Position numbers and translations under genes: made by a program. 64,000 bases of DNA. It comes from Leisingera methylohalidivorans DSM 14336. GTDB lineage: Bacteria; Pseudomonadota; Alphaproteobacteria; Rhodobacterales; Rhodobacteraceae. This document shows positions 36,989-45,144 of this stretch, piece after piece. Where the stretch lies: contig NC_023136.1 of NCBI RefSeq assembly GCF_000511355.1, positions 62,001-126,000 on the forward strand, in the 5' to 3' direction. Under the pieces are notes generated by a model. That model searched no databases, was not told the origin of the DNA, and was given only the letters and a program-made list of their open reading frames with translations. The stretch's first letter is position 1; the number at the start of each line of letters is the position of its first letter.

Positions 36989-37357
36989 ATGCGCGGCGAG
37001 ATCTTGGGCGTTGAACGGCGTCGGCGCTGGAGCGACGAGGAGAAGCTTGCGATCGTCACATCTGTGGGGATCGACGTGGCAACGGTAACGCGGGTGGCAC
37101 AGCATCACGATGTGACCCGGCAGCAAATTTATGGCTGGCGATACGAGCTGAAGCGGAAGGGTCTATGGTAGCCTGACCGAGGGGCCGTGTTTCTGCCGGT
37201 TGACCTCCCGGCGGCCGAGGCGTTAGCAGAGGAACCCATTGCTAGCCTTTCCGTTCCAGTAGAGCTGCGCCTGGCCCACGGGCGGTGCCTCCGGTTTCCC
37301 AGTGATCTGGACGCAGGGGTTCTGACCCGTTTGATCCAGGCGGTGGAGGCGGCATGA
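36989..37357 (+). pseudogene. tnpA: IS66 TnpA with in-frame TAG
   Basis: MRGEILGVERRRRWSDEEKL then HHDVTRQQIYGWRYELKRKGLW, stopped by TAG at 37169-37171. The frame continues after it as PDRGAVFLPVDLPAAEALAE to LTRLIQAVEAA and TGA at 37355. The protein is typical of IS66 accessory TnpA (HTH) apart from this stop. Confidence 0.8.
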
Positions 37358-37407
37358 TCGGCCCAGGAACCTGTGTCCGGGTGTATCTTGCCTGCGGCGT
37401 CACAGAC
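37354..37407 (+). pseudogene. tnpB: IS66 tnpB 5' fragment
   Basis: ATG overlaps the tnpA TGA. Reads MIGPGTCVRVYLACGVTD and is then interrupted exactly where the RIT terminal repeat begins (37408). Confidence 0.8.
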
Positions 37408-37499
37408 ATGCGCAACTATGTGGCGACGATTATTATGCGGAGCCGAAGTAGCAGACCGGCACTTTTCCTGGCGGTTCCGCCTACATTGACTCCGCATAA

Positions 37500-38432
37500 C
37501 TATTCTACCGCGCGAAAAAGCATCGCGAGCAGTTTGTCCGGTGGCCGGAACTTGCCCGGCTTGATGCCGAGCGGCTCCAGAGCGTCAAGCATCTCGAGTT
37601 TTTCGGTTGGGTCGGCGCGCAAGTAGATCTCGGTGCTTTGGAGCGTGGCGTGACCAAGCCACAGTGCGACCTTGCGAATGTCCCGGGTCGCCTGAAGCAT
37701 GTGCATTGCGCAGCTGTGCCGCAGAACATGGGCGTTATCGATTTGGCCTCCAGGGGGGGCGCGATGCGGGCAGCCGTATTGGTGTGTTTCTCGAGAATAT
37801 ATTCGAAACCGGCACGCGTCATCATTCGACCGGCATTGTTCAGGAAGAGCGCGGTGTCGCCAATTTCGGGTCTGATTGCGATCCAGGCGCGAATTGCGGC
37901 AGCGGTTTCCTGCCAGAGCGGCAGCACGGGCTCCCTTCGTCCTTTGCCCATGATGTGGATGCTGGCAGGTGACCGCCCGTCAAACTGGTTGAGCCCGACG
38001 CTGATGAGTTCAGAAACGCGCAGCCCTCCAGCAAAAGCCAGATGCAGCATGGCTCGATCACGGATGCCCGATGCTGTCCTCCGATCCGGCGTATCGAGCA
38101 GCGCTTGTACTTCTGTCCTCGAAAGCGACGCTACAAGCCTCTGATCAACCTTCTTCATTGGAATGGCATGCACCCGAAGCGCCTGGTCCAGCACGGCAGG
38201 TACTCGGTGCTCGAGATAGCGAAAGAAGGACTTTACGGCTGCCAGCCTTGCGTTGCGCGTACGGGCCTTGTTGCCTCGCGTCTGTTCGATGTGCTCGAGA
38301 AAGGCGAGGATCGTGGGCACGTCGATGTCTTCGATCTGTAGAAGGCACGGCCGCTTTCTCAATCGCCCGGCGGCGAATGTCACCAGCAGTTGGAAGCTGT
38401 AGGCATAGGCATCCCAGGTATGAACGGTGGTT
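37500..38432 (-). pseudogene. RIT tyrosine recombinase (RitC-like), frameshifted
   Basis: Reads RSVETTVHTWDAYAYSFQ, then the core FAGGLRVSELISVGL (catalytic Arg). A missing C in a C-run near 37731 shifts the frame just before the HxxR box; the rest follows in the next frame as HVLRHSCAMHMLQAT and LGHATLQSTEIYLRA (Tyr), ending at 37500. The N-terminus is fused to IS30 sequence, so the true start is lost. Confidence 0.75.
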
Positions 38433-39171
38433 TCAACGGATCGACGCAACACAGGCTTGGAAACGCTCGGCAGGTGTTTGGTAGTTGAGCGTCTTTCGAG
38501 GTCGTTCGTTGAGCTGCCTGGCGACAGCACTCAGCTTTGCTTGGCTATGTATCGACAAATCAGTGCCCTTTGGAAAGTAATGGCGCAGCAATCGGTTTGT
38601 GTTTTCGTTTGTGCCACGTTGCCACGGGCTGTGAGGATCACAGAAGAAGACGTCGATATCGGTCGCCAGAGTAAAATTTCGATGCCCTGACATTTCCGTA
38701 CCACGGTCCCAAGTGAGCGAGCGATACAGTTCCTTTGGGAGCTTATCTGACTGCTTGATCAGCGCCTGTACAACGCTGTGGCTGTCCTTGTTGCCCACCT
38801 TTGCCAACATCACATACCGGGAATGCCGCTCAACCAGGGTCGCGATGAAGCTGTTGCCGGACCCGGCTATCAAATCGCCCTCCCAGTGTCCTGGTACGGC
38901 GCGGTCCTCGACATCCGCCGGCCTTTTCCGGATCGATACGGTCTCTCTGATTCGGCCGAGGCCACTGCGCTTCAGGGTGGCATGACGCGACCGACGAATG
39001 AACCGCGTTGCTCGCAGATGCGCCAGCAATTCCTTCTTAAGAACGCCGCGCGTTTGGATGAACAGGCCACGGTAGATCGTCTCATGGGAGACGCGCTTGT
39101 GCTCATCATCGGGGTGTTCGCGCATCAGCCAGCCTGCGATTTGTTGCGGAGACCATTTGCGGATTAACTTG
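38433..39171 (-). pseudogene. IS30-family transposase, 5'-truncated
   Basis: Starts within KLIRKWSPQQIAGWL (the HTH-side region is lost) and continues through VSHETIYRGLF, then GHWEGDLIAGSGNSFIATLVERHSR (first catalytic Asp region), LTWDRGTEMSGHRNF and FFCDPHSPWQRGTNENTNRLLR (DDE core). The core is intact but the N-terminal DNA-binding part is missing. It replaces the RitA 3' end, RitB and the RitC 5' end. Confidence 0.8.
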
Positions 39172-40338
39172 GCCGATATTGCGCGGTCATTTTAAGCGAG
39201 CGGTGGCGTAGAACCGTGCCGACAGCTTCCAATGTGGCCCCCGACCGCAGCATCGAAGTTGCCGCGGAGTGGCGCAGCAAGCTCGCTCCGCTCGATGGCG
39301 GATCGGAAATGCCGGCGCGCTTCAAGGCCAGCGCCACAATGGTCGAGACGTGGAATGACTGATCAAATGAGCGGTAAGGGGCGACCATCATGAGAAAGAC
39401 CGCGTCCTGGGGCACGCGCGGGCGTTCCTGTTCGACATACGCGAGAAGCGCATCGCCTACATCTTGCGGCAATGGCAGCTGAACCTGGCGAAGCGCCTTG
39501 CCACTCAACTGCAGCATACCGGCGTTCCAGTCGATATCGCCCAGTCTGAGACCAGCGACATCCCCGGCCCGCAACCCCAGGCGCGCCAGAAGGAGCAGGA
39601 TCGGCCGGTCCCGCAGGCGCCCCCGGGCAAGCTGATCGCAGGATGCAATGACACGTTCCACATCTGCGGCTGCCAGATACTGCGGCAACGACGAAAGACG
39701 CCATTGTATGACCGGCGGAATGGCGTGATCGAGGTTGGGACGGCACAAGCCCGCGCCGGCGAGAAAGCGAAGATAGCTTCGCAAGGCGCTTGTTATGGTT
39801 CTCAGGCCGGCCGGACCGGTTTGCCCCCGCCATTTGCGGACAACAATGCGTATCCGGGCAGCATCATAATCGTGGGTCGCTGTACCGAGTTCCGGCAACA
39901 GCTTATTGAGGATGTGGATATGACGGGAGACTGTCCGTTCCGCCAAACCCCGATGCAAACGCAGCCAGTGCTGATAGTCGTCAAGCAAGGGAAATTCTGA
40001 CGCGGCCTTTAACGGCGGAGGTGCGACGCCCGCACCTTTTAGGAAAACAACAAACCTTCTGGCACGTCGCGCATACTTTGGTGAGACATGCTGCCATCGC
40101 CGCCCGTCGGGACATTGGCACTGGTGTTCGGCGAAGCGACGAACAACTCCATCATCGACGCTCACCATAGGTATACCGGTGCTTTCCAGCCAAACTGCGA
40201 AATGGCGTGCCGGTGCCCTGTAGCCTTCAATGGTCAGCGGCGAATACCTCTGAGGCCAAGCTCGTCCGCGAACTGATCGATCCACAACGAAACCGACCCC
40301 GGATCCAGGAACCAGCGATTACGGTACTGGGCAGTCAT
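39164..40338 (-). pseudogene. RIT tyrosine recombinase (RitA-like), frameshifted and 3'-truncated
   Basis: The natural start is the ATG at 40338 (GAGGAGAG upstream), reading MTAQYRNRWFLDPGSVSLW. A 1-bp loss near 40255 shifts the frame, after which RYSPLTIEGYRAPARHFAVW continues. Catalytic features: LGLRAGDVAGLRL (Arg) and LLRHSAATSML (HxxR). The expected Tyr region ends early as LKMTAQYRPS, where IS30 sequence takes over. Confidence 0.75.
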
Positions 40339-40492
40339 CTTCTCTCTCCTCAAGGAGTGAAACCATCGCGGGAGAGCATAGTTATGCGGGGCGCATGTGC
40401 TTTTTTGTTTTGCCTAACCGTCTGTAAAAACCACAATCAGAGAGACGATGTACACGGCTCCGCATAATAATCGTCGCCACATAGTTGCGCAT

Positions 40493-40850
40493 ATCAGTGT
40501 GACTGCAGGCCAGGTAAACGCGAATGCCGGTGCCCGGGCCGATCATGCCGCCTCCACCGCCTGGATCAAACGGGTCAGCACCGCCGCATCCACATGGGCA
40601 TCGACCCGCAAGCTGCGACCATTGCGTAGAACCACCTCAATCAACGCCAAGTTCGCTTCAGGGGCGCACGCTCCCGGCGGTTCCGGCGGCGACGTAATAT
40701 CGAAGGGCAGGAATTGCGTCGCGTCGTCTGGCGTCAGAAGCCCCTTCCTCCTCAGCTCGTATCGCCAGACATAGATCTGCTGCCGCCTGATCTCGTGGCG
40801 CTGTGCGACCTGCGACACGGTCGCGCCGTTCACCCCGACCGAAGGCATTG
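40493..40850 (-). pseudogene. Second, inverted IS66 5' fragment (tnpA 3' part and tnpB 5' part)
   Basis: On the minus strand: SVGVNGATVSQVAQRHEIRR, QQIYVWRYELRRKGLL and LTRLIQAVEAA (TnpA), then MIGPGTGIRVYLACSHTDM (TnpB), which joins the RIT end at the same codon as on the left side. It is clearly diverged from the left-hand copy, so it derives from a different IS66. Truncated at about 40850. Confidence 0.75.
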
Positions 40851-40865
40851 CCAACTTATTTGCAC

Positions 40866-41141
40866 CCGGTAAACTTGCCCGACATGGGCAGAATGAACGG
40901 GAACTGGCCCACACAAGAAAGAACGCACTATTCGGCGGCCATGATGAAGGCGGCCGAGCCTGGGGCCGCATCGCTTCGCTTATCGCCACAGCAAAGATCA
41001 ATGGCTGAGCCCTTCGCCTACCTCAAGGCCACCCTAGAAGCCATCGCTGCAGGTCACCCCACCAGCCGGGTTGATGAACTACGCCCCTGGAACTTCATTC
41101 CGCCAAGCTGATCCCGCGTGGGGCGTGGGCAACGCTTACAA
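40866..41141 (+). pseudogene. tnpC: IS66 TnpC C-terminal fragment and right end
   Basis: NALFGGHDEGGRAWGRIASL matches the TnpC C-terminus; a frame change near 41005 leads to AEPFAYLKATLEAIAAGHP and VDELRPWNF, ending at 41111. The following GCGTGGGCAACGCTTAC (to 41141) resembles an IS66 end (GTAAGCG in reverse). It has the same orientation as the left tnpA, so both may be outer parts of one IS66. Confidence 0.7.
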
Positions 41142-41142
41142 T

Positions 41143-41850
41143 TCATTTGACGTCGGACCCAATTGGCGCGTCCCGTGCGAAAGAGCTCAGGATAAGCCAC
41201 CGATCAATGCTGCGAGCGATCGAGGCTTTCCCGATCAGGTTGATCCGGTCGTTCTCGATCTCCCTTGTCAGACTGGAATAGCCGAAATAGACCGACACAA
41301 GAATCGCCAGTTCACAAGTGATGTAAAGATCGATGTCGTAACCCGGATCGATATAGCAGACATCGACCGGCGCTCGTGGTCTGGCTGTGATCCAATAGTT
41401 CTGCTCAGTTTTGGGCTGATCGGGAAAATGCAGTTTGATCACTACTCTACGGGCAGGAAGTGCTTCGGCATCAATGGATCGGCGCAGGTTCCACACGAAA
41501 GCGCCAGGTTCGGCGTTGCATACTTCCTCGCTGCTATCTGCATTGCGATAAGCCCATTTGCCGAGCACATCGATGATCGGCTCGAGCTCGACGGCCGCCT
41601 GAGTTCGCAGATACTCCACTTTACCAGTAGCCTTATCTTCAACACGCTCGATCAGACCACGATGCTCCAACTCCGCCAACCGCTTGGAAAGCAACGAGGG
41701 CGACATTCGCGGGATAGCACGGCGAAAATCGTTAAAGCGGGAAGTGCCCCACCACATCTCAGCCAGAATGTGGATGGTCCAGCGTGGCTGCAACACTTCG
41801 CAGGCCATATTGACCGGGCAGTAGAGCATGTTTCTCCTACGGATGGACAT
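41143..41850 (-). CDS. HxlR-family transcriptional regulator
   Basis: 235 residues from the ATG at 41850, preceded by AAAAGGGA; an upstream ATG at 41895 lacks a site. CPVNMACEVLQPRWTIHILAEM followed by RFNDFRRAIPRMSPSLLSKRLAEL is the HxlR winged HTH, with a conserved N-terminal Cys. The C-terminal about 110 residues form an extra domain, probably SCP2-like or ligand-binding. It may govern the nearby PLP or PhzF genes, but the intervening mobile fragments make its original partner uncertain. Its 3' end abuts an IS66 end. Confidence 0.85.
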   Translation of the reverse strand: MSIRRRNMLYCPVNMACEVLQPRWTIHILAEMWWGTSRFNDFRRAIPRMSPSLLSKRLAELEHRGLIERVEDKATGKVEYLRTQAAVELEPIIDVLGKWAYRNADSSEEVCNAEPGAFVWNLRRSIDAEALPARRVVIKLHFPDQPKTEQNYWITARPRAPVDVCYIDPGYDIDLYITCELAILVSVYFGYSSLTREIENDRINLIGKASIARSIDRWLILSSFARDAPIGSDVK

Positions 41851-41899
41851 CAAGAGATCCCTTTTCTTCAGTGTGCCTAACTTTAACTTTTGCATCTAG

Positions 41900-41912
41900 T
41901 ACTAATTTAGTA
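41900..41912. promoter_or_regulatory. Candidate HxlR operator
   Basis: TACTAATTTAGTA is a perfect 13-bp dyad 50 bp upstream of the hxlR start, with further TTTAGT units nearby (41918, 41935) in AT-rich DNA. Autoregulation is plausible. Confidence 0.5.
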
Positions 41913-41951
41913 GCGAATTTAGTTCAGATTTTGCACTAAATAGGGACGGGG

Positions 41952-42012
41952 GCATTGCCTGTGTGAACGGTTCCTGTTTAGCAAGAGTTTTTGACGCAGT
42001 GATCATCGCGGT
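41952..42012. repeat. 61-bp inverted repeat, right copy
   Basis: Near-identical reverse complement of 33308-33369. It lies immediately outside the ISL3-like end that starts near 42032. Confidence 0.9.
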
Positions 42013-42068
42013 GTGAACAGGCATGCAATTTTGGCTCTGACTCCGTTTTGGTGCAACTTCGGCCCCTC

Positions 42069-42866
42069 TCAGATCAGGTCGCTTGAACGAGCCGCGGCTT
42101 GAGCAGGTCGATTTCCATACATCTGGCGTTTGAGCGTCTTGAGGCGGTTAATCTGCCCTTCGGTCTGCCCGTTCGACCATGGCTCCCTCAGCGCTGCGGC
42201 GACCGCGGCTTGATCGCGCCGCAGCCCACGAGCGAATGCACCGAGCAGCCCGTCCTCCGCTTCATTCAGCCATTCTTCCAGCGCGTCTTCGCGAGCATTG
42301 CGTACCATGTCCGTAAACCGGTCGGTCAGCCTTCGGGCTGTGGCGAGAGCTGGCAACGAAGCTTCGATCCTTGCGACTTGGATGGCATCTGCCTTGCACA
42401 GATGATCCCGGCCCAAGGTCAGGAGGCGGGCAATCTTGCGCGCGGGCGGCGATTTTTCTGTGCCCGATGGCGCTGCCCGCTCGGCACGGCGCTGGCGCGT
42501 GGCCCATTCCCCGACGACACGGAGGCTGCCCTGGAAACCATCGGCCCGCAGCCGGCGCCAGAGTTCGGCGCCGTTCCGGCAGCCGTCCGCCCATTCCCGC
42601 TCCAGCCGTGGCAGCCAAGGGGTCAGACTGCTCTCACGGATGCGGAAAACATCCTCGCGTTCCCCACGCAAAATCTGACGGACGAGCTGGCGGCTGAGCC
42701 CTGTCTGGCGAACGATCCGCCGGATCGGCACGCCATCATCAGCCATTTGGCGAACCATCCGGTTGGTTTGCTGGCGGCGCAGATAGCCTTCGTATTGCAG
42801 CTTTTCAGCGGCCGTCAGCAGCTTTGGATCCAGTGTCTTTGCTCCGATCGCTTTGCGGATGGCAGA
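42069..42866 (-). pseudogene. ISL3-family transposase, C-terminal part
   Basis: KLQYEGYLRRQQTNRMVRQM, then an HTH (GVPIRRIVRQTGLSRQLVRQ) and the C-terminal WSNGQTEGQINRLKTLKRQM, the conserved ISL3 catalytic-Glu region. The N-terminal half is replaced by IS6 sequence. The plus-strand GGCTCTGACTCCGTTTTGGT at 42032 resembles an ISL3 end. Confidence 0.75.
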
Positions 42867-43155
42867 CATCGCCGGGGCGGGCCTGCCGGCGGCGCAAGTT
42901 GCAGGCGATCAGCGACCCGAACTTGCGGGTCCAGCGTCGGACCGTCTCGTAGGAAACATCGATGCCGCGCTCCAGCATCATCTCCGCGACCTCGCGCAGG
43001 CTCAGATTGAGACGGACGCACAGCCAGACCGCGTGAGCGATGATCGCGGGCGGGAAGCGGTGGCGTTTGCAGCTGATCGAAGCCTGGGTCATACACTTCG
43101 ATTACGCTGATGTCGGCACACCGACAACCGGCGCCGCGTTTACGTGACAACACCC
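42866..43155 (-). pseudogene. IS6-family fragment (left of phzF)
   Basis: On the minus strand the end GGGTGTTGTCACGTAAAC (43138-43155) is followed by the N-terminus MTQASISCKRHRFPPAIIAH and LERGIDVSYETVRRWTRKFG, then it breaks at RPGDVC. It is nearly identical to the fragment at 44.4 kb but in opposite orientation. Confidence 0.85.
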
Positions 43156-43334
43156 TCTAGCCTCATGCCGCAAATTCGCCGCCCCAGGCGTGAATGGCTG
43201 TTCTCCGAGATAGAGGCCGTTCACCTAGTCGGGCTTGGACTGGCAGTGAGCGGACGAAGCGGGCTTTCGCTGCGTCATATCCCAAGGTCTGCTTGAGTAC
43301 GGTTGTTTGGGAGAGTAATTCTCTCCGGCTCATT

Positions 43335-44216
43335 TTATTTTAGGAAGTATTGGCCCTTCAATCGTGCCTCTGCATGTCCACCAACCCGGACGCTGGCGAT
43401 ATTCCCGGAATGTTCGGTCAAAATAGTTTCCACTCTACTCGCACGGCCCATTTCGAAACCCTGCTCACCTATCATTCTAACCTCGCCGTTGGTTGCTGCG
43501 TCGATTCTTCCGGCGCGATGAATGTGGCAGGCCAACGCCCCATTTGTAGTTCCACTCGCAGCCTCTTCCGGATCGCCTACGCCGTGGCACAGGTCGCGCA
43601 AACGTACGCGCAACCTGCCTTGTCCACCGCTTTGCCAGCACCACACGCCAATAGTGTCGATGCCTCTTGATGCGCTCAGTCCACGCAGGCCTTCATCGTC
43701 CGGTCGCAGGCGCGCGAGTGTCTGTTCATCCGGCACCTCAACGAACACATGCCGTAGGGCCGAAGATGCCGACGCCACATCGATGATAGCCTTGCTCTCA
43801 AGTCCTAGAAGCGGCGCAGCCTCTGCGACACTGACTGCATTTAGATCAAAACGGGGGAGCGGCTGGCTCATCCAAATTTTGCCCCCTGAATCTACTTCAA
43901 CGGGAATTATTCCCGCCCGTGTATGCTGTTCGTAGCGCCCTTCGGTTATGCGTTCGTCCTCGAACATTGCGGCGAAAATGGCGACGGTCACATGTCCACA
44001 CATGTCCATTTCACGAAGACTGGAGTGATAACGCACATGAAATGATCCATCCTCGTTCTCAGTGACAAAACCCGTCGTTGGAGCGGCTAGATCGGCCGCG
44101 ATTCTTTGACGGCATTCTGCTGACAGCGGCTCATCTTCATATACGACGCCTCCAATGTTACCTCCTAAGGGGGCAGCCGCGAAAGCAGCGTGCAAAGAGA
44201 CCGGGAGATTTGGCAT
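43335..44216 (-). CDS. PhzF-family isomerase/epimerase-like protein
   Basis: 293 residues from the ATG at 44216 with AAGG 9 nt upstream. PhzF features: start LHAAFAAAPLGGNIGGVV, the CGHVTVAIFAAMF segment matching the usual CGHAT-ahAL, and a C-terminal EEAASGTTNGALACHI like the usual DPvTGSA-g-l. The catalytic Glu in TTGFVTENEDGSF fits the family pattern (SEtAFv). PhzF-fold enzymes isomerise or epimerise small acids; most members have no known substrate. It is flanked by inverted IS6 fragments, so it arrived as cargo, and is not evidence of phenazine synthesis. Confidence 0.82.
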   Translation of the reverse strand: MPNLPVSLHAAFAAAPLGGNIGGVVYEDEPLSAECRQRIAADLAAPTTGFVTENEDGSFHVRYHSSLREMDMCGHVTVAIFAAMFEDERITEGRYEQHTRAGIIPVEVDSGGKIWMSQPLPRFDLNAVSVAEAAPLLGLESKAIIDVASASSALRHVFVEVPDEQTLARLRPDDEGLRGLSASRGIDTIGVWCWQSGGQGRLRVRLRDLCHGVGDPEEAASGTTNGALACHIHRAGRIDAATNGEVRMIGEQGFEMGRASRVETILTEHSGNIASVRVGGHAEARLKGQYFLK

Positions 44217-44377
44217 CAAGAAAACCTTCTATGCTGGTTTGAACCATCTAACTATCGGACACCAGATACGCAATTAAGTCAGAAAAAGTGAATGTCGCCG
44301 CCGACATTCGTTCATGATGCAGCATCTGCCAAAATGGTTTCACTGCCGCCTTGCGGCGCCGCATCGTGTTGATCACC

Positions 44378-44850
44378 GGGTGTTGTCACGTAAACTCGGC
44401 GCCGGTTGTCGGTGTGCCGACATCAGCGTAATCGAAGTGTATGACCCAGGCTTCGATCAGCTGCAAATGCCACCGCTTCCCGCCCGAGATCATCGCTCAC
44501 GCGGTCTGGCTGTGCGTCCGTCTCAATCTGAGCCTGCGCGAGGTCGAGGAGATGATGCTGGAGCGCGGCATCGATGTTTCCTACGAGACGGTCCGACGCT
44601 GGACCCGCAAGTTCGGGTCGCTGATCGCGCGCAACTTGCGCCGCCGGCAGGCCCGCCCCGGCGATGTCTGCCATCTGGATGAAGTCGTGGTGAAGATCGC
44701 GGACCGGTCATTCTGGCTCTGGCGTGCTGTCGATCAGGACGGTGTTGTTTTGGATGAAATCCTCCAGTCTCGACGGGACAAGCGCGCGGCAAAGCGGTTT
44801 CTGCTGCGGCTGATCAAGCGGTATGGCGTCGTTCCGAAACGGATCATCAC
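44378..44850 (+). pseudogene. IS6-family transposase, 3'-truncated (right of phzF)
   Basis: Left end GGGTGTTGTCACGTAAAC at 44378-44395. The ORF reads MTQASISCKCHRFPPEIIAH, LERGIDVSYETVRRWTRKFG, CHLDEVVVKIADRSFWLWRA (first Asp), RRDKRAAKRFLLRLIKRYGV, then is cut at KRIITD. The remaining catalytic residues are lost; IS5-family sequence follows. Confidence 0.85.
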
Positions 44851-44853
44851 GGA

Positions 44854-44872
44854 TATCCCTCACGTGACGATC
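44854..44872. repeat. 19-bp inverted repeat bracketing the AEP region, left copy
   Basis: TATCCCTCACGTGACGATC, with its exact reverse complement at 58236-58254. It contains the 8-bp dyad TCACGTGA and codes for YPSRDD of the IS5 transposase. Confidence 0.9.
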
Positions 44873-45066
44873 ATATCGCCGCGATCACGGACAAGGTCAG
44901 AATCACATGGCAGACAGAGACCCAAATCGGGCGCTGCAAGACAGTGATCGGAGCAAAGCTCCGCAGCCGGGAAATCGAGAGCCAAATCACCGAGACAAAC
45001 ATCGCGATCAAATCCCTGAACCGCATGACTGCCCTCGATCGTGCGGTCTTTGAACGTGTTTCATAA
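44854..45066 (+). pseudogene. IS5-family transposase, 3' part
   Basis: Codons read YPSRDDHIAAITDKVRITWQ, CKTVIGAKLRSREIESQITE and ALDRAVFERVS, ending TAA at 45064-45066: the C-terminus of an IS5-type transposase. The first 19 bases are repeated in inverted orientation at 58236-58254, where the matching 5' part of the gene stops. The text to about 45118 may hold the element's end. Confidence 0.75.
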
Positions 45067-45144
45067 AACCTCGGGGAATGGGGCCGGTTTGTCACGACGC
45101 TGTGTCATGCAACAAGGTCCCAGTCTCCAGAAAATCGGTGCGTG

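Larger units (their letters stand above)
37408..40492. mobile_element. Degenerate RIT (recombinase-in-trio) element with 38-bp perfect inverted ends
   Basis: Positions 37408-37445 and 40455-40492 are perfect 38-bp reverse complements (beginning ATGCGCAACTATGTGGCG). Shorter related repeats (CCGCATAACTAT at about 37493; the inverse ATAGTTATGCGG at about 40380) lie just inside. Inside, on the minus strand, are a RitA-like and a RitC-like tyrosine recombinase with an IS30 fragment in place of the middle recombinase. The element sits in tnpB of an IS66. Confidence 0.75.

Noticed and set aside
43335..44216. phzF gene as a sign of phenazine synthesis
   Set aside because: No other phz gene is present, and the PhzF fold is widespread in proteins of unknown substrate.
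44378..45066. Reading the IS6 and IS5 pieces as one transposase
   Set aside because: The IS6 frame stops matching at KRIITD, and the following text matches an IS5 C-terminus in another frame.
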